Shown here: positions 29,186-38,155 of the stretch, in pieces
Layout: each line of letters opens with the position of its first letter
How positions within the stretch are numbered: position 1 is the stretch's first letter
Assembly (NCBI GenBank): GCA_021775005.1
Contig: JAJFIK010000087.1
Location: 19,126 to 83,125, forward strand
Length of the DNA: 64,000 nt
Reading direction: 5' to 3'
Origin: Rhodospirillales bacterium
GTDB lineage: Bacteria > Pseudomonadota > Alphaproteobacteria > JAJFIK01
Notes under the pieces: model-generated
Database searches by the model: none
Told to the model about the DNA's origin: nothing
The model's input: the letters and a program-made list of their open reading frames with translations, nothing else
Program-made: the position numbers and the translations under genes

Positions 29186-29668
29186 TTACTGCGCCAACTC
29201 GTCAATTTCATCTTCACTCAAGTTCGCGGGCACCACGGTCACCGGGATTGAAAACTGACTGTCCGCCCCCGCCGCAACCATGCTGACAAGGGGGCCAGGG
29301 CCTTCTTTGTCCCTGCCCGCACCAAGAACCAGCACATGAATTTCTTCGTCTTCCTTGATGGCTGCCAGAACTTCTTCGCTGGGGTTGCCTTCGCGGATGA
29401 GAAGCTCCGGCATAAGGCCGACCAATTCGTTCACTTCACCCGCGCGCTTGTGGAGCAGGTGCTCGCCCGCATCGCGCGCTTCCTGCCGCATTTTGTCTTC
29501 CACCGTGCGCCAATGGCCAAAGTCCGCCGGGGCGGCGACATAGAGCAGGGAAACGCAGCCATTGGTCAGCGCCGCCCGCAACGCCGCATAGCGCAAGGCG
29601 CGCGTACAAGCATCGCTTTCATCTGCGACCACAAGAAACTTGCGGCGGCGGGGTTCGGTTTCGTTCAT
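29186..29668 (-). CDS. Universal stress protein UspA family
   Basis: A 160-aa Usp-fold protein. It starts KFLVVADESDACTRALRYAALRA, and has the C-terminal nucleotide-binding loop region LVLGAGRDKEGPGPLVSMVA ending PVTVVP. Homologues bind ATP and respond to stress. A usp gene near the nfu/trpS region is conserved in Hyphomicrobiales. It is probably co-transcribed with the small membrane protein gene. Confidence 0.9.
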   Translation of the reverse strand: MNETEPRRRKFLVVADESDACTRALRYAALRAALTNGCVSLLYVAAPADFGHWRTVEDKMRQEARDAGEHLLHKRAGEVNELVGLMPELLIREGNPSEEVLAAIKEDEEIHVLVLGAGRDKEGPGPLVSMVAAGADSQFSIPVTVVPANLSEDEIDELAQ

Positions 29669-29713
29669 GAGCGCAAGGATGCCTTGGGGGACCCGGCAGA
29701 TGCAAGGGCGGCC

Positions 29714-31330
29714 TTAATCGCCATAGCCAAAGTACTGTACCCAAGGGCCAAGCTTGGGCAAAGCCGGTGCCATAGCGGCCTCATAATTGCGCCATTTGCC
29801 TTTGGCGCTGCTGTAGATCGGCTCGATGACTTGGGTAAGTGACGGTGTATTAATGCGCCGGGATTTGGTCGCCTCACGGTACTCAAGCACCCCGTCGTCC
29901 CAGCCAAGGCCGAGAAAGGCGATCACCTCTTTGGTAACGGCTTCCAAATCATCCACCACATGCTCATAGCGCACGTCCAGCAGATCCAAGGGGTAACACC
30001 CCCGTGCGCGGGCGCCGACCCCCATCACAAGATCATAGTATGATGCTGCGCTTTCCAAATTGAGGAACTGATACATGGCCTGGGTCATGCCAAAGCGCTG
30101 TTGAAAACAGCTGAGCACCACATCGCGCGGATCACGCAAGGCAAAAAGGATTTTTGCATCGGGGAAGATTTTGGCGATGAGCGGCAGAAGCGCGGTTGAA
30201 AGGGGCAACTTGTCAATGAGAACACCCCCCGCTGGCGCGGCTTTGCCCAATGCGGCAACATGAGCCCAATAGGTATCGCGATAGTGTTGCGCCTCTTGCT
30301 GGTTGAGGGAGGCGAGTTTTTGAAAGCCGCCCTGCCCCAACACAAGATCATCATGCGCCGCCAGCAAGGCTTCTTGTTCTTCCAGGGTTTCGATTTTTGG
30401 ATGGGCAAGCAGGACCTGCTCAAGCAAAGTCGTGCCCGATCGCGGAAAGCCCATGAGAAACACCGGCGCGGGGCCCTTAAGGCCCTGCGGGGCCGCGTCG
30501 GGGGCCGAGGCCTGCGCGAGGTAATCCCTCATGCGGGCGATGGTCTTGGGATTATAGGGCGACGGCGCGGCGGCCATAAGTGGTTCGTGGAGCTTGCGCA
30601 ACATGGCGTTGGCGCGCGAAAACAATTTAAACGCATCATCAAACGCGCCCATTTTGTCTGCCGCTTCGGCCTGGTAGCCCACAGCGAGTGCCTGATTAGT
30701 GGGGCTGACCCCGGGGGTGCCGCGAATCTGCTTGGCAGCGATTGCCGCCTCATCAAAGCGCTTCAACATCAGCAGCGCTTCGGCCTTGCTCATTAAGCTG
30801 ACCACGTGAGTGGGGGCGGCTTGCAGGGCTTGTTCAGCAAGGCTCAATGCCGCCTCGGCATCGCTTTCAACAAGCGCCAACCGCGCAAGCCCTGACAATG
30901 CTTGGGCGTGCCCCGGTTGCAGTTTGAGGGCGGTGTCAAACAGCGCCCGCGCCGCGGCCCGATTGTCATCCTCAATCTCAAGATTGGCGAGGTTCAAAGG
31001 CGGTTCAATATAATTGCGATCAAGGGCAATAGCTTTTTTGAATTTGGCCCGCGCGCCGTCGCGATCCCCGGCTTGCTTTAGTGCCACCGCAAGAATGTTC
31101 AGGAGCTGCGGATGAGTTGGAGCGTGGCGCTCCCCCGCGCGGAGAACTTTGACCGCTTCGTCGTCTCGGCCCTCGCGCATAAGCACCATGCCCATAACCT
31201 GCGCCGCCATAGGCTCCCCCGGCACACGGGCGAGCACTGCAGCCGCGCCGCGCTTTGCCTCATCAATGCGCCCGGTTTGAAACGCCTGCACAAAGGCCTG
31301 GATTTGCATCTGGAGATTTTGCGAGCTCAT
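29714..31330 (-). CDS. Tetratricopeptide-repeat protein with C-terminal sulfotransferase domain
   Basis: A 538-aa two-part protein from ATG 31330; twelve additional upstream codons are possible but not signal-like. The N-terminal part (about 1-260) is a series of TPR units (for example ALKQAGDRDGARAKFKKAI and LNLANLEIEDDNRAAARALF). The C-terminal part is a sulfotransferase fold with the 5'-PAPS-binding loop FLMGFPRSGTTLLEQVLLAHP and the 3' site FALRDPRDVVLSCF. Targets of bacterial TPR-sulfotransferases are mostly unknown. No signal peptide is visible, so it is probably cytosolic. Confidence 0.9.
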   Translation of the reverse strand: MSSQNLQMQIQAFVQAFQTGRIDEAKRGAAAVLARVPGEPMAAQVMGMVLMREGRDDEAVKVLRAGERHAPTHPQLLNILAVALKQAGDRDGARAKFKKAIALDRNYIEPPLNLANLEIEDDNRAAARALFDTALKLQPGHAQALSGLARLALVESDAEAALSLAEQALQAAPTHVVSLMSKAEALLMLKRFDEAAIAAKQIRGTPGVSPTNQALAVGYQAEAADKMGAFDDAFKLFSRANAMLRKLHEPLMAAAPSPYNPKTIARMRDYLAQASAPDAAPQGLKGPAPVFLMGFPRSGTTLLEQVLLAHPKIETLEEQEALLAAHDDLVLGQGGFQKLASLNQQEAQHYRDTYWAHVAALGKAAPAGGVLIDKLPLSTALLPLIAKIFPDAKILFALRDPRDVVLSCFQQRFGMTQAMYQFLNLESAASYYDLVMGVGARARGCYPLDLLDVRYEHVVDDLEAVTKEVIAFLGLGWDDGVLEYREATKSRRINTPSLTQVIEPIYSSAKGKWRNYEAAMAPALPKLGPWVQYFGYGD

Positions 31331-31384
31331 GGCGAATTTAGTAGCGGCCCGCGCGCAACGCGGCAAGGGCTGGAGCTGAGAGGG

Positions 31385-33040
31385 TTAGTAAGGGATGTAG
31401 GCAGCCACGCGCCAATCCGCATGGGCCTGATGATCTAGATAGCCCGGCATTGGCCCCAGATGATCATCACCTGATGGAATTCTTGATACCGCAATGGCGG
31501 CACCAATCGTTGGGCCATCATCAGTGCCCGCCATATCGGACACCTGTGCTCGGCGAAAAGATTGGTCCCCGAGCGCTTGATCACCGATCATCAAATACGC
31601 CTGACCAAGCGACACGAGGGCATCAAAATTGCTCACGTCCCACTCACCAAGCTCCAAAACTTCACGAGCCAAATCGGTGGTGCCTAGGTCATGGAGTAGC
31701 AATGCCAATTCAATGGAATCAGATGTCCCTAGGCCAGCTTCCCGTTCCGGCGCCGACAGAAGCCCAGGAAATTGTCGCACTGGTGCAAACTCCACTAAAA
31801 GCTCAAGCGCATACTCACGCTCACCATTATCCCGATAGTGACGCGCCATAGAAATTACGACATCAATTCGCCGCGCCAATTGCTCGGGCTCGCTAACTGG
31901 ATTGTCGCGAAGAAACGAACCTGCGCCGTCCCAATCTTCAACCAAAGTATGAACATGGGCCAGAAACGGGGCGACAAAATCTGTCTCTATGGACAAATGA
32001 GCCATGGTCTCTTCGCTTTCAAACTCCTGCACATGCTGCCGGATGGCCGCCACATATTGAGCGTGCGCGCGCTCGATCTGTCCACTTGATCCCTCAAGCA
32101 GCGCAAACTGATAGACCCCACCAGCCGTTGCCAAGACGTCGTAGCTTTCTGACGCCGCATCTGCCGCAAGCGCGGCATCAATGATGCAACGGGCAACTGG
32201 CTCAATGGCGCAATCCGAAAAAGCGTCACCTGGGAAAAGGTGGTGCAGGTCACGGTTGGCATTGGAGGCCATGATCAACAAGTTAAAGAGGAATGTTCTG
32301 CCAGCATCGCCAGCATCGCCGAGTCGCATGGCATCCCATTCGGCTTGGGCCCCGGCCAGCGCTGCCGAGCGTTGCTCAATGGTCAATTCCGTGAAACACA
32401 AATCATTCCATTGACTCAAATAGAATCTCGCCAGCAGCGGTGGCAGATCGCTACGCACTGCAGCACCCCACGTATCGCGGCACATGATACGCCGCTCATC
32501 GTCGGGAAGAAGTTGAACAACTAAAGAAGCATAGGTGTATTTCATACCATCTGATGATGCTGGCCAAGCCACTCGCCAAAGCATTTCGACGATGCGCGCG
32601 CGCTCTGGTTCAAAGACCGCTTGGGGCAATGTATCGTGCAATCGCAATAGAAGCGGCAAACTAGCGGCCGATGAATTGGATTCGATTCGGTCTAAACATT
32701 GAGCAAGACGCGGACGATTGACTTCAATGTGTTGAGTTATCCTCGCCATACGCACACAAAGGTGAAAAATTCCGGCGGCATCAAAATAATCTACCTGCGC
32801 CGTTTCAGGGCTAAGCGCCTCTTCAACCAAGTCTCTCGCCAACTCATTTTGACCCCGCTCAGCCGCACGCTCCGCTAGCGTTGCAAAAAGAACGGGTCTG
32901 AATTCATTGGGAATCTCACGAATAAGCTCGGCAGCAGATTGAATTGTTGAGTCTCTTTGCGCAAATGCCGGTGAGTTGTGCCCAGCGACAAAAAAAACAA
33001 CGCCGGCAACGAGGAGACAAACCTTCCAAACTCGGGTCAT
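31385..33040 (-). CDS. Secreted alpha-helical repeat protein, unknown function
   Basis: A 551-aa protein with a signal peptide (VCLLVAGVVFFVAG then SPAFAQ, cleavage after about residue 27). The mature part is helical throughout with TPR-like units such as LAERAAERGQNELARDLVEEAL, ARHYRDNGEREYALELLVEFA and LVSLGQAYLMIGDQALGDQSF. Several Cys are present. I do not recognise a defined family; it probably acts in the periplasm as a protein-interaction scaffold. It lies downstream of no partner and 54 bases upstream of the TPR-sulfotransferase start. Confidence 0.8.
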   Translation of the reverse strand: MTRVWKVCLLVAGVVFFVAGHNSPAFAQRDSTIQSAAELIREIPNEFRPVLFATLAERAAERGQNELARDLVEEALSPETAQVDYFDAAGIFHLCVRMARITQHIEVNRPRLAQCLDRIESNSSAASLPLLLRLHDTLPQAVFEPERARIVEMLWRVAWPASSDGMKYTYASLVVQLLPDDERRIMCRDTWGAAVRSDLPPLLARFYLSQWNDLCFTELTIEQRSAALAGAQAEWDAMRLGDAGDAGRTFLFNLLIMASNANRDLHHLFPGDAFSDCAIEPVARCIIDAALAADAASESYDVLATAGGVYQFALLEGSSGQIERAHAQYVAAIRQHVQEFESEETMAHLSIETDFVAPFLAHVHTLVEDWDGAGSFLRDNPVSEPEQLARRIDVVISMARHYRDNGEREYALELLVEFAPVRQFPGLLSAPEREAGLGTSDSIELALLLHDLGTTDLAREVLELGEWDVSNFDALVSLGQAYLMIGDQALGDQSFRRAQVSDMAGTDDGPTIGAAIAVSRIPSGDDHLGPMPGYLDHQAHADWRVAAYIPY

Positions 33041-33120
33041 TACTTATCCTCAACTAATTCCCGCTCGCCGCAGTGATTGTATCCTAGCGCCCTTAGAACT
33101 CAAACTAGGAGTATACGGAT

Positions 33121-33534
33121 ATGCTAAATAGTTTCACATACACGGGACGCGGCCATTGGGGACAATGGGTAACCCTCTCGGCATTTACACGCAGAGTTGA
33201 AATCGAAGTCATAGCTTCTGTCCCCGTCGAGGGAAATCTTCAAACCTACCTCAGCGCACGAGCAAGGGTGTTCGACAACAGCAACGTTCATAAAGTGATT
33301 ACATTCTCGACATCCAACGAAGGCCGCTTAGAGTTCACTTTTCAAGCTGGATTCGACAACTCTGATGTGCCGGAAATGCATGGGCCCGCGATAAAATTCC
33401 TTGCTCCGCGTGGTGCTCAGATAGCTGTTACGTGGCGTGAAACAAGTTGGCGCCCAATCAGCCGTCGCCTAAACAGCCGCGCACCGCTAAAGCAAACCGC
33501 CTTTGGCAAGTGGATCAAAACCGGAAAGAAGTAG
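33121..33534 (+). CDS. Hypothetical protein, basic C-terminus
   Basis: A 137-aa protein with a clear AGGAG ribosome binding site 9 bases before the ATG. The sequence has a beta-rich N-terminal part (FTYTGRGHWGQWVTLSAFTRR, VEIEVIASVP), a W-rich segment (VTWRETSWRPISRR) and a Lys/Arg-rich end (FGKWIKTGKK). No signal peptide or membrane segment is seen. I do not recognise the family. It is divergent from the secreted helical-repeat gene and convergent with trpS. Confidence 0.65.
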   Translation: MLNSFTYTGRGHWGQWVTLSAFTRRVEIEVIASVPVEGNLQTYLSARARVFDNSNVHKVITFSTSNEGRLEFTFQAGFDNSDVPEMHGPAIKFLAPRGAQIAVTWRETSWRPISRRLNSRAPLKQTAFGKWIKTGKK

Positions 33535-33540
33535 GCGCGC

Positions 33541-34569
33541 CTACACAAATCCAACGAGGCGGCGAACGTCTGCCATCACCGGGTCGGCGATGGCGCGGGC
33601 GCGTTCTGCGCCGTCTTCGAGGATTTTGTCGATGGCGCCGGGGTCGCCCATCAGGCGGCGGGTCTCTTCTGTGATGGGAGAGATTTTTACCACGGTAAGT
33701 TCCGTCAGTGCTTCCTTGAGATCGCGGAATTGCCTGCCGCCGAAATGATCAAGCACGGTCACCAGTTCTTCATCGGCCAATGCTGCATAAATACTCAAAA
33801 GATTGCGCGCTTCAGGGCGGCCTTCCAATCCCTTCGCATCAGCCGGCAACTCGTCCGGGTCAGTTTTGGCCCTGCGCAGTTTCTTGGCAATGGCGTCGGT
33901 GTCGTCAGTCAAGTTGATGCGGCTCATGTCTGAGGGGTCTGACTTGGACATTTTCTTCGCCCCGTCACGCAGGCTCATAACCTTTGTCGCCACCCCTTGA
34001 ATGATCGGCTCAGGCACCGGGAAGAAGCCCTGGGCGTTGTAGTCTTGATTGAATTTCTGCGCGATGTCGCGCGCCAGCTCCACATGTTGTTTCTGGTCGT
34101 CCCCCACCGGCACGTGGGTGGCCTTGTAGGCCAGAATGTCAGCGGCCATGAGCGCGGGGTAGGCAAACAGCCCCAGGGAGGCGCGCTCTTTGTGCTTGCC
34201 GGATTTTTCCTTGAACTGAGTCATGCGCTCCATCCAGCCCATGCGCGCGACGCAATTAAACACCCACGCCAGTTCGGCATGAGCTGTGACTTTGGATTGG
34301 TTGAACAAAATTGAGCGCGCAGGGTCGAGACCACAAGCAATATAGGCCGCCGTCAGCTCACGCGTGGCGCGGGTCAGCTCACTTGGGTCCTGCCATACGG
34401 TGATGGCGTGCATATCGACAATGCAATAAAGGCAATCATGGCTTTCCTGCATGGCCACAAAGCGTTTGATGGCACCGAGGTAATTGCCCAGGGTAAGATT
34501 GCCGCTGGGCTGAACACCAGAGAATACCCGCTCAGGGCCATTGTATGAAACTGCTGCTTCGTCAGACAT
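33541..34569 (-). CDS. trpS: Tryptophanyl-tRNA synthetase
   Basis: TrpRS charges tRNA-Trp. The 342-aa class I synthetase has the HIGH-equivalent [17 protein letters not shown] and the KMSKS loop in [13 protein letters not shown]; a CP1-type segment with [19 protein letters not shown] follows. AAAGGG precedes the ATG. It lies downstream of murJ in the conserved glnD-murJ-trpS run. Confidence 0.98.
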   Translation of the reverse strand: MSDEAAVSYNGPERVFSGVQPSGNLTLGNYLGAIKRFVAMQESHDCLYCIVDMHAITVWQDPSELTRATRELTAAYIACGLDPARSILFNQSKVTAHAELAWVFNCVARMGWMERMTQFKEKSGKHKERASLGLFAYPALMAADILAYKATHVPVGDDQKQHVELARDIAQKFNQDYNAQGFFPVPEPIIQGVATKVMSLRDGAKKMSKSDPSDMSRINLTDDTDAIAKKLRRAKTDPDELPADAKGLEGRPEARNLLSIYAALADEELVTVLDHFGGRQFRDLKEALTELTVVKISPITEETRRLMGDPGAIDKILEDGAERARAIADPVMADVRRLVGFV

Positions 34570-34640
34570 GAAAAGACCCTTTGAATTCGCGGCGCGATCC
34601 TAGAGACCGCTCTATTCAAGTCAACAAGGGCGAGGACACC

Positions 34641-36257
34641 CTATCCGTCGTCCCGCCGGTGGGTGGAGACATCAATCACATCGGAAAGAGAGGCGGCCTT
34701 TGTCAAAAGCGCCAGCGCGCCATAGATCAGCCCGCCGCCACCAACCAGCGCCGCAAGGCCCGCGATCTGGACCCAAAATGCGCCATCAACAGTGCCGCCA
34801 AGCCAGAGGCGCCCGGCCCAGAGGGCAAACCCCATACCGGCGCTGGCAGCGAGAATTCGCAACCCCCGTGAAAGGAGCCGCGCATCCGGGCGATAAATAT
34901 CCAGGGCATGGAGCCGCCATCCCAGCAGGATGGCATTGACCCACGCGCCCACGGAAGTGGCGATGGCAATGCCTACAAAGCCGATCTGGCGAAACAGGAT
35001 CAAGCTCAAGGTGACGTTTACAATCGTCTGCGCACCAGCAAACCACATGGGCGTGGCGGTATCTTCGCGGGCGAAAAACCCCGGCTGGAACACTTTGATG
35101 AGAACAAAGGCCGGCAGCCCCGCAGAAAATGCGAGCAGCGCATTGGCCACACCGATGGCATCGGCGCGCAAAAATTCCCCGCGCTCAAACAACGTTACGA
35201 TGATGGGCAGAGGAATGATCATCAGCGCCACGGCGGCAGGGATCGTAAGCAACATGGAAAGCTCAATGGCGCGGTTCTGGCTCTCCAGCGCGCCGCCTTC
35301 ATCGCCCGCGCGCAAGCGACGCGACAATTCCGGCAACAGCACCACGCCCATAGCCACACCGATAATGCCCAAGGGCAACTGATAAATACGATCTGCGTAG
35401 TAAAGGATTGAGGCCGCCTGGTCCTGAAACGTGGCGATCATCGTGCCGATAAGCAGATTAATCTGCGTGATGCCCGCAGCGATGATCCCCGGCACCCCCA
35501 GCACCACCAGACGGCGTACCCGCGGGGTCCAGAGCGGCAAATGGATGGACGGCATCACCCCGATCCGGCGGCAACCCCAGACAAGCGCCGCCATTTGCGC
35601 CGCCCCCGCCAGAAACACCCCCCAAACAAGGGCATGCCCGGCAGTGGGAAAGAGGTCCAGAACCCCAAACCCCAGCAGCGCCAGAATAAGAATGATATTC
35701 AGCAGCACCGGCGCGGCGGCAGCCACCATGAATCGGCCGAGGGAATTTAGGATGCCCGACAAGAGCGCCACGATGGAGACAAAGAATAAATAGGGCAGCG
35801 TGATGCGGGTGAAGAGCACTGTGAGATCATATTTCTCCGGCGTATCCCCGTGCATGACCTTTGCGACTGCTTCGCTAAAACTGAAGGCCTCGGCCTCGCT
35901 GAACAAGAACCCCGGCGCCAAAAACAGCATGGCCCACGGCATCAGCGCCAGCATGATCAGGGTAAAGACGATCAGAACCGAGCCGAGCCCGGCTTGCGCT
36001 TCCTCAGCGAACGACTTTGCCGCCGCCGGGCCTTCGCCTTCAAGGCGCTTGGAATAAAGCGGAATAAAGGCTGAGTTAAACGCCCCTTCGGCAAAGATGC
36101 GGCGAAAGAGATTGGGAAAGCGGAACGCCACTACCCAGGCATCTGCCACAAGGCCAGTGCCGAGAAAATTCGCCACCAGAATATCGCGCCCAAAGCCCAG
36201 CACGCGGCTGACCATGGTCATGCCGCCAACGGTGAAGGTCGACCGGAAAAGGTTCAT
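34641..36257 (-). CDS. murJ: Lipid II flippase MurJ
   Basis: MurJ moves lipid II across the inner membrane for peptidoglycan synthesis. The 538-aa MATE-like protein has about 14 membrane helices and the family start RSTFTVGGMTMVSRVLGFGRDILVANFLG, RFPNLFRRIFAEGAFNSAFIPLYSKRL, and LPLGIIGVAMGVVLLPELSRRL. It precedes trpS, consistent with the Hyphomicrobiales order. Confidence 0.97.
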   Translation of the reverse strand: MNLFRSTFTVGGMTMVSRVLGFGRDILVANFLGTGLVADAWVVAFRFPNLFRRIFAEGAFNSAFIPLYSKRLEGEGPAAAKSFAEEAQAGLGSVLIVFTLIMLALMPWAMLFLAPGFLFSEAEAFSFSEAVAKVMHGDTPEKYDLTVLFTRITLPYLFFVSIVALLSGILNSLGRFMVAAAAPVLLNIILILALLGFGVLDLFPTAGHALVWGVFLAGAAQMAALVWGCRRIGVMPSIHLPLWTPRVRRLVVLGVPGIIAAGITQINLLIGTMIATFQDQAASILYYADRIYQLPLGIIGVAMGVVLLPELSRRLRAGDEGGALESQNRAIELSMLLTIPAAVALMIIPLPIIVTLFERGEFLRADAIGVANALLAFSAGLPAFVLIKVFQPGFFAREDTATPMWFAGAQTIVNVTLSLILFRQIGFVGIAIATSVGAWVNAILLGWRLHALDIYRPDARLLSRGLRILAASAGMGFALWAGRLWLGGTVDGAFWVQIAGLAALVGGGGLIYGALALLTKAASLSDVIDVSTHRRDDG

Positions 36258-36332
36258 GCCTTAGGCCCCGAAAGGTGCGAACCCTTTGAGAGCTAAAGGG
36301 AAATTGCGGCACGGGCAAGGCCCATGTCGGCG

Positions 36333-36869
36333 CTAGCGTTTCTCTTCAAGAGCCTTAACAACCTCGCGCAAATAGGTGACGCGGGCTTGATTGCTCATCA
36401 CGGCACCTAACGCACCAAGATGGTTGAGGGCACTGCCTGAGCTCTCGCGCGATTTGAGACTTTCCCGAGACAGTGAAAGAAATTCTTCGAGGGCTGACAG
36501 CATGTCTTTGGCCAGCCGTGCCTGCTCATTTGGTGTAAGGGCATCAAAAAAGAAGACACGCGTGCGCACAGGGTCTGAAATCTCGGCGACCAACTCGCGT
36601 GTTGCACCCGCTTTGACCCATGCTTTGAGCGCCTTTTTACCATTATTCGTGATGGCAAGATCGCGCTTGGCACGCCCGTCCGCCGGATCATCATTGGCCT
36701 CAATAAGCCCCTGCCGTTCCAAACGCTCAAGTAGCGGATAGATCGACCCCGCCGAACCACGCCAGCGGGACGACGGGGATTCTTTCAGCAATTTACGGAC
36801 CTGATAGGCCGTACACGGGCCCACCTTAAATATGTAGCCCAGCACTGCGCCTTCGAGTTCCTTCAACAT
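36333..36869 (-). CDS. PadR-family transcriptional regulator
   Basis: A 178-aa regulator with an N-terminal PadR winged helix (LEGAVLGYIFKVGPCTAYQVRKLL, SAGSIYPLLERLERQGLIEA, ITNNGKKALKAWV) and a helical C-terminal dimerisation region of the AphA/PadR type. It starts three bases after the stop of the aspartyl-protease gene, so the two are co-transcribed. It is the obvious candidate to bind the palindrome at 38079-38099 and to repress its own operon. Confidence 0.92.
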   Translation of the reverse strand: MLKELEGAVLGYIFKVGPCTAYQVRKLLKESPSSRWRGSAGSIYPLLERLERQGLIEANDDPADGRAKRDLAITNNGKKALKAWVKAGATRELVAEISDPVRTRVFFFDALTPNEQARLAKDMLSALEEFLSLSRESLKSRESSGSALNHLGALGAVMSNQARVTYLREVVKALEEKR

Positions 36870-36872
36870 GAC

Positions 36873-38060
36873 CTACTCAATCTCGAATGTATGCTCCACA
36901 CCATTGCGATCCACGACGAATGTCAACATATCGTGGCCGCCAAACAATTGGCCGAGCTGCGCCATGTCATAATTGTCCATTGCTTGCCCGTTCAAAGATT
37001 GAACGACATCTGCGGCTTGCAGCCCTGCTTGTTCCGCTAACGACCCCGGCATAACGCGGCCAATTACACTTATATCTCGTCCCGCCATACCGCCGAACTG
37101 AATTCCCACGCGCCGGCGGCCCGTGTTTGCGCGGTGCTGGGTGACAGGTTGAGCATCCAGCGGTTCAAACCGAATGAGGCCAACTCGCTGGTCAACCGTC
37201 ATCAAAAACTGGCTGGTGATCTGATTTCCCAAATTGCCCGACCGGGGAGATGGATCGAGAAAACTGATGGGTGGGTTTTCAAAGGCACGCCCTGCAAGCG
37301 AAACTGTTCCATCAAGTTGAGCGATCCACGTATCGCGCTGCCCCCCCACCATACGCGCCGGCTCACCTTCATGGAGGCCACCCATGAGCGGTAGAGACTC
37401 GGCCAATGCCAGGGGAAACGTGAAGCCACCGGGGGCACCTGTATCCACATGCATGGGAATTTGTTGCCCGGCAACATCAATGGACACGTTAAAGGCCCCA
37501 TCGCCAGTGCTCATGTCATAGACTCCAGGGTCACCTCGGGTTAACGAACCTCTGGAGACTGTGACCTGGTTGTCCTGCTGATTGAACGCCAGAAGGTGAT
37601 CCCGAAACAGGTTCATGCCCAAGACGCCGTGAGATTCACCCCCGGTCATCATGCTGAGAGGCGCTGTCACCATTTCAACGTTGAGGGCTGTCAGATCGCC
37701 CACCTGAATACGGGGAACGCGCACCACATCCAGCATGACCGGCTCAACACCGCCTGACAGAACCTCACGCTGATCAACGACTTCAAGGCCCAACGCTTCG
37801 GCAACCCCGCTATCCAGAACACTGCCGCCTGAGCCCGTATCGATGATCAGTTTGTACGTCTCACTTTCCCCGATGGTCACAGAAGCAAAGGAATGCCATC
37901 CGCTGTTTTCAACATTGATCACGACCTGATCGCCTTCAAAGGCAATTTGTCCAGCCCACTCTGTGTCTGGTGTTTCCTGCGCAATTCCCGATTGGCTGCC
38001 GCAAGCGGCAAGAACCGTGGCCGCCAAAATTGTGGCGCACTTGTTCAGGCTCATCATCAT
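36873..38060 (-). CDS. Retropepsin-like aspartyl protease lipoprotein with C-terminal PDZ
   Basis: About 395 aa from ATG 38060 (GGAGAG 5 bases upstream; two further Met codons follow immediately, and a GTG at 38072 is less likely). The N-terminus ends in a lipobox (TVLAAC at about residue 20), so membrane anchoring is predicted. Two retropepsin-like repeats each have an Asp-Thr-Gly motif (IIDTGSGGSVLD and HVDTGAPGGFTF), so one chain could form a complete active-site pair. Residues from about 315 on form a PDZ domain (VMPGSLAEQAGLQAADVVQSLNG). Substrate unknown. It is the first gene of a two-gene operon with padR. Confidence 0.88.
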   Translation of the reverse strand: MMMSLNKCATILAATVLAACGSQSGIAQETPDTEWAGQIAFEGDQVVINVENSGWHSFASVTIGESETYKLIIDTGSGGSVLDSGVAEALGLEVVDQREVLSGGVEPVMLDVVRVPRIQVGDLTALNVEMVTAPLSMMTGGESHGVLGMNLFRDHLLAFNQQDNQVTVSRGSLTRGDPGVYDMSTGDGAFNVSIDVAGQQIPMHVDTGAPGGFTFPLALAESLPLMGGLHEGEPARMVGGQRDTWIAQLDGTVSLAGRAFENPPISFLDPSPRSGNLGNQITSQFLMTVDQRVGLIRFEPLDAQPVTQHRANTGRRRVGIQFGGMAGRDISVIGRVMPGSLAEQAGLQAADVVQSLNGQAMDNYDMAQLGQLFGGHDMLTFVVDRNGVEHTFEIE

Positions 38061-38078
38061 ATCACTCTCCACTCAAAA

Positions 38079-38099
38079 TATAGTACGATTCGGACTATA
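38079..38099. promoter_or_regulatory. 21-bp palindromic operator upstream of the protease-padR operon
   Basis: The arms are TATAGT-N-CGA and TCG-N-ACTATA around a single central base; 9 of 10 arm pairs are complementary. The site begins 18 bases upstream of the chosen ATG and overlaps the probable promoter/+1 region. PadR proteins bind dyads of this kind and autoregulate, so the co-transcribed padR product is the likely ligand; binding is inferred. Confidence 0.68.
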
Positions 38100-38155
38100 C
38101 GAAAGCTGAAGGTCGTATGCGAGCCGGTTTTTCTTAAATATCGGTAATGTTCGGG

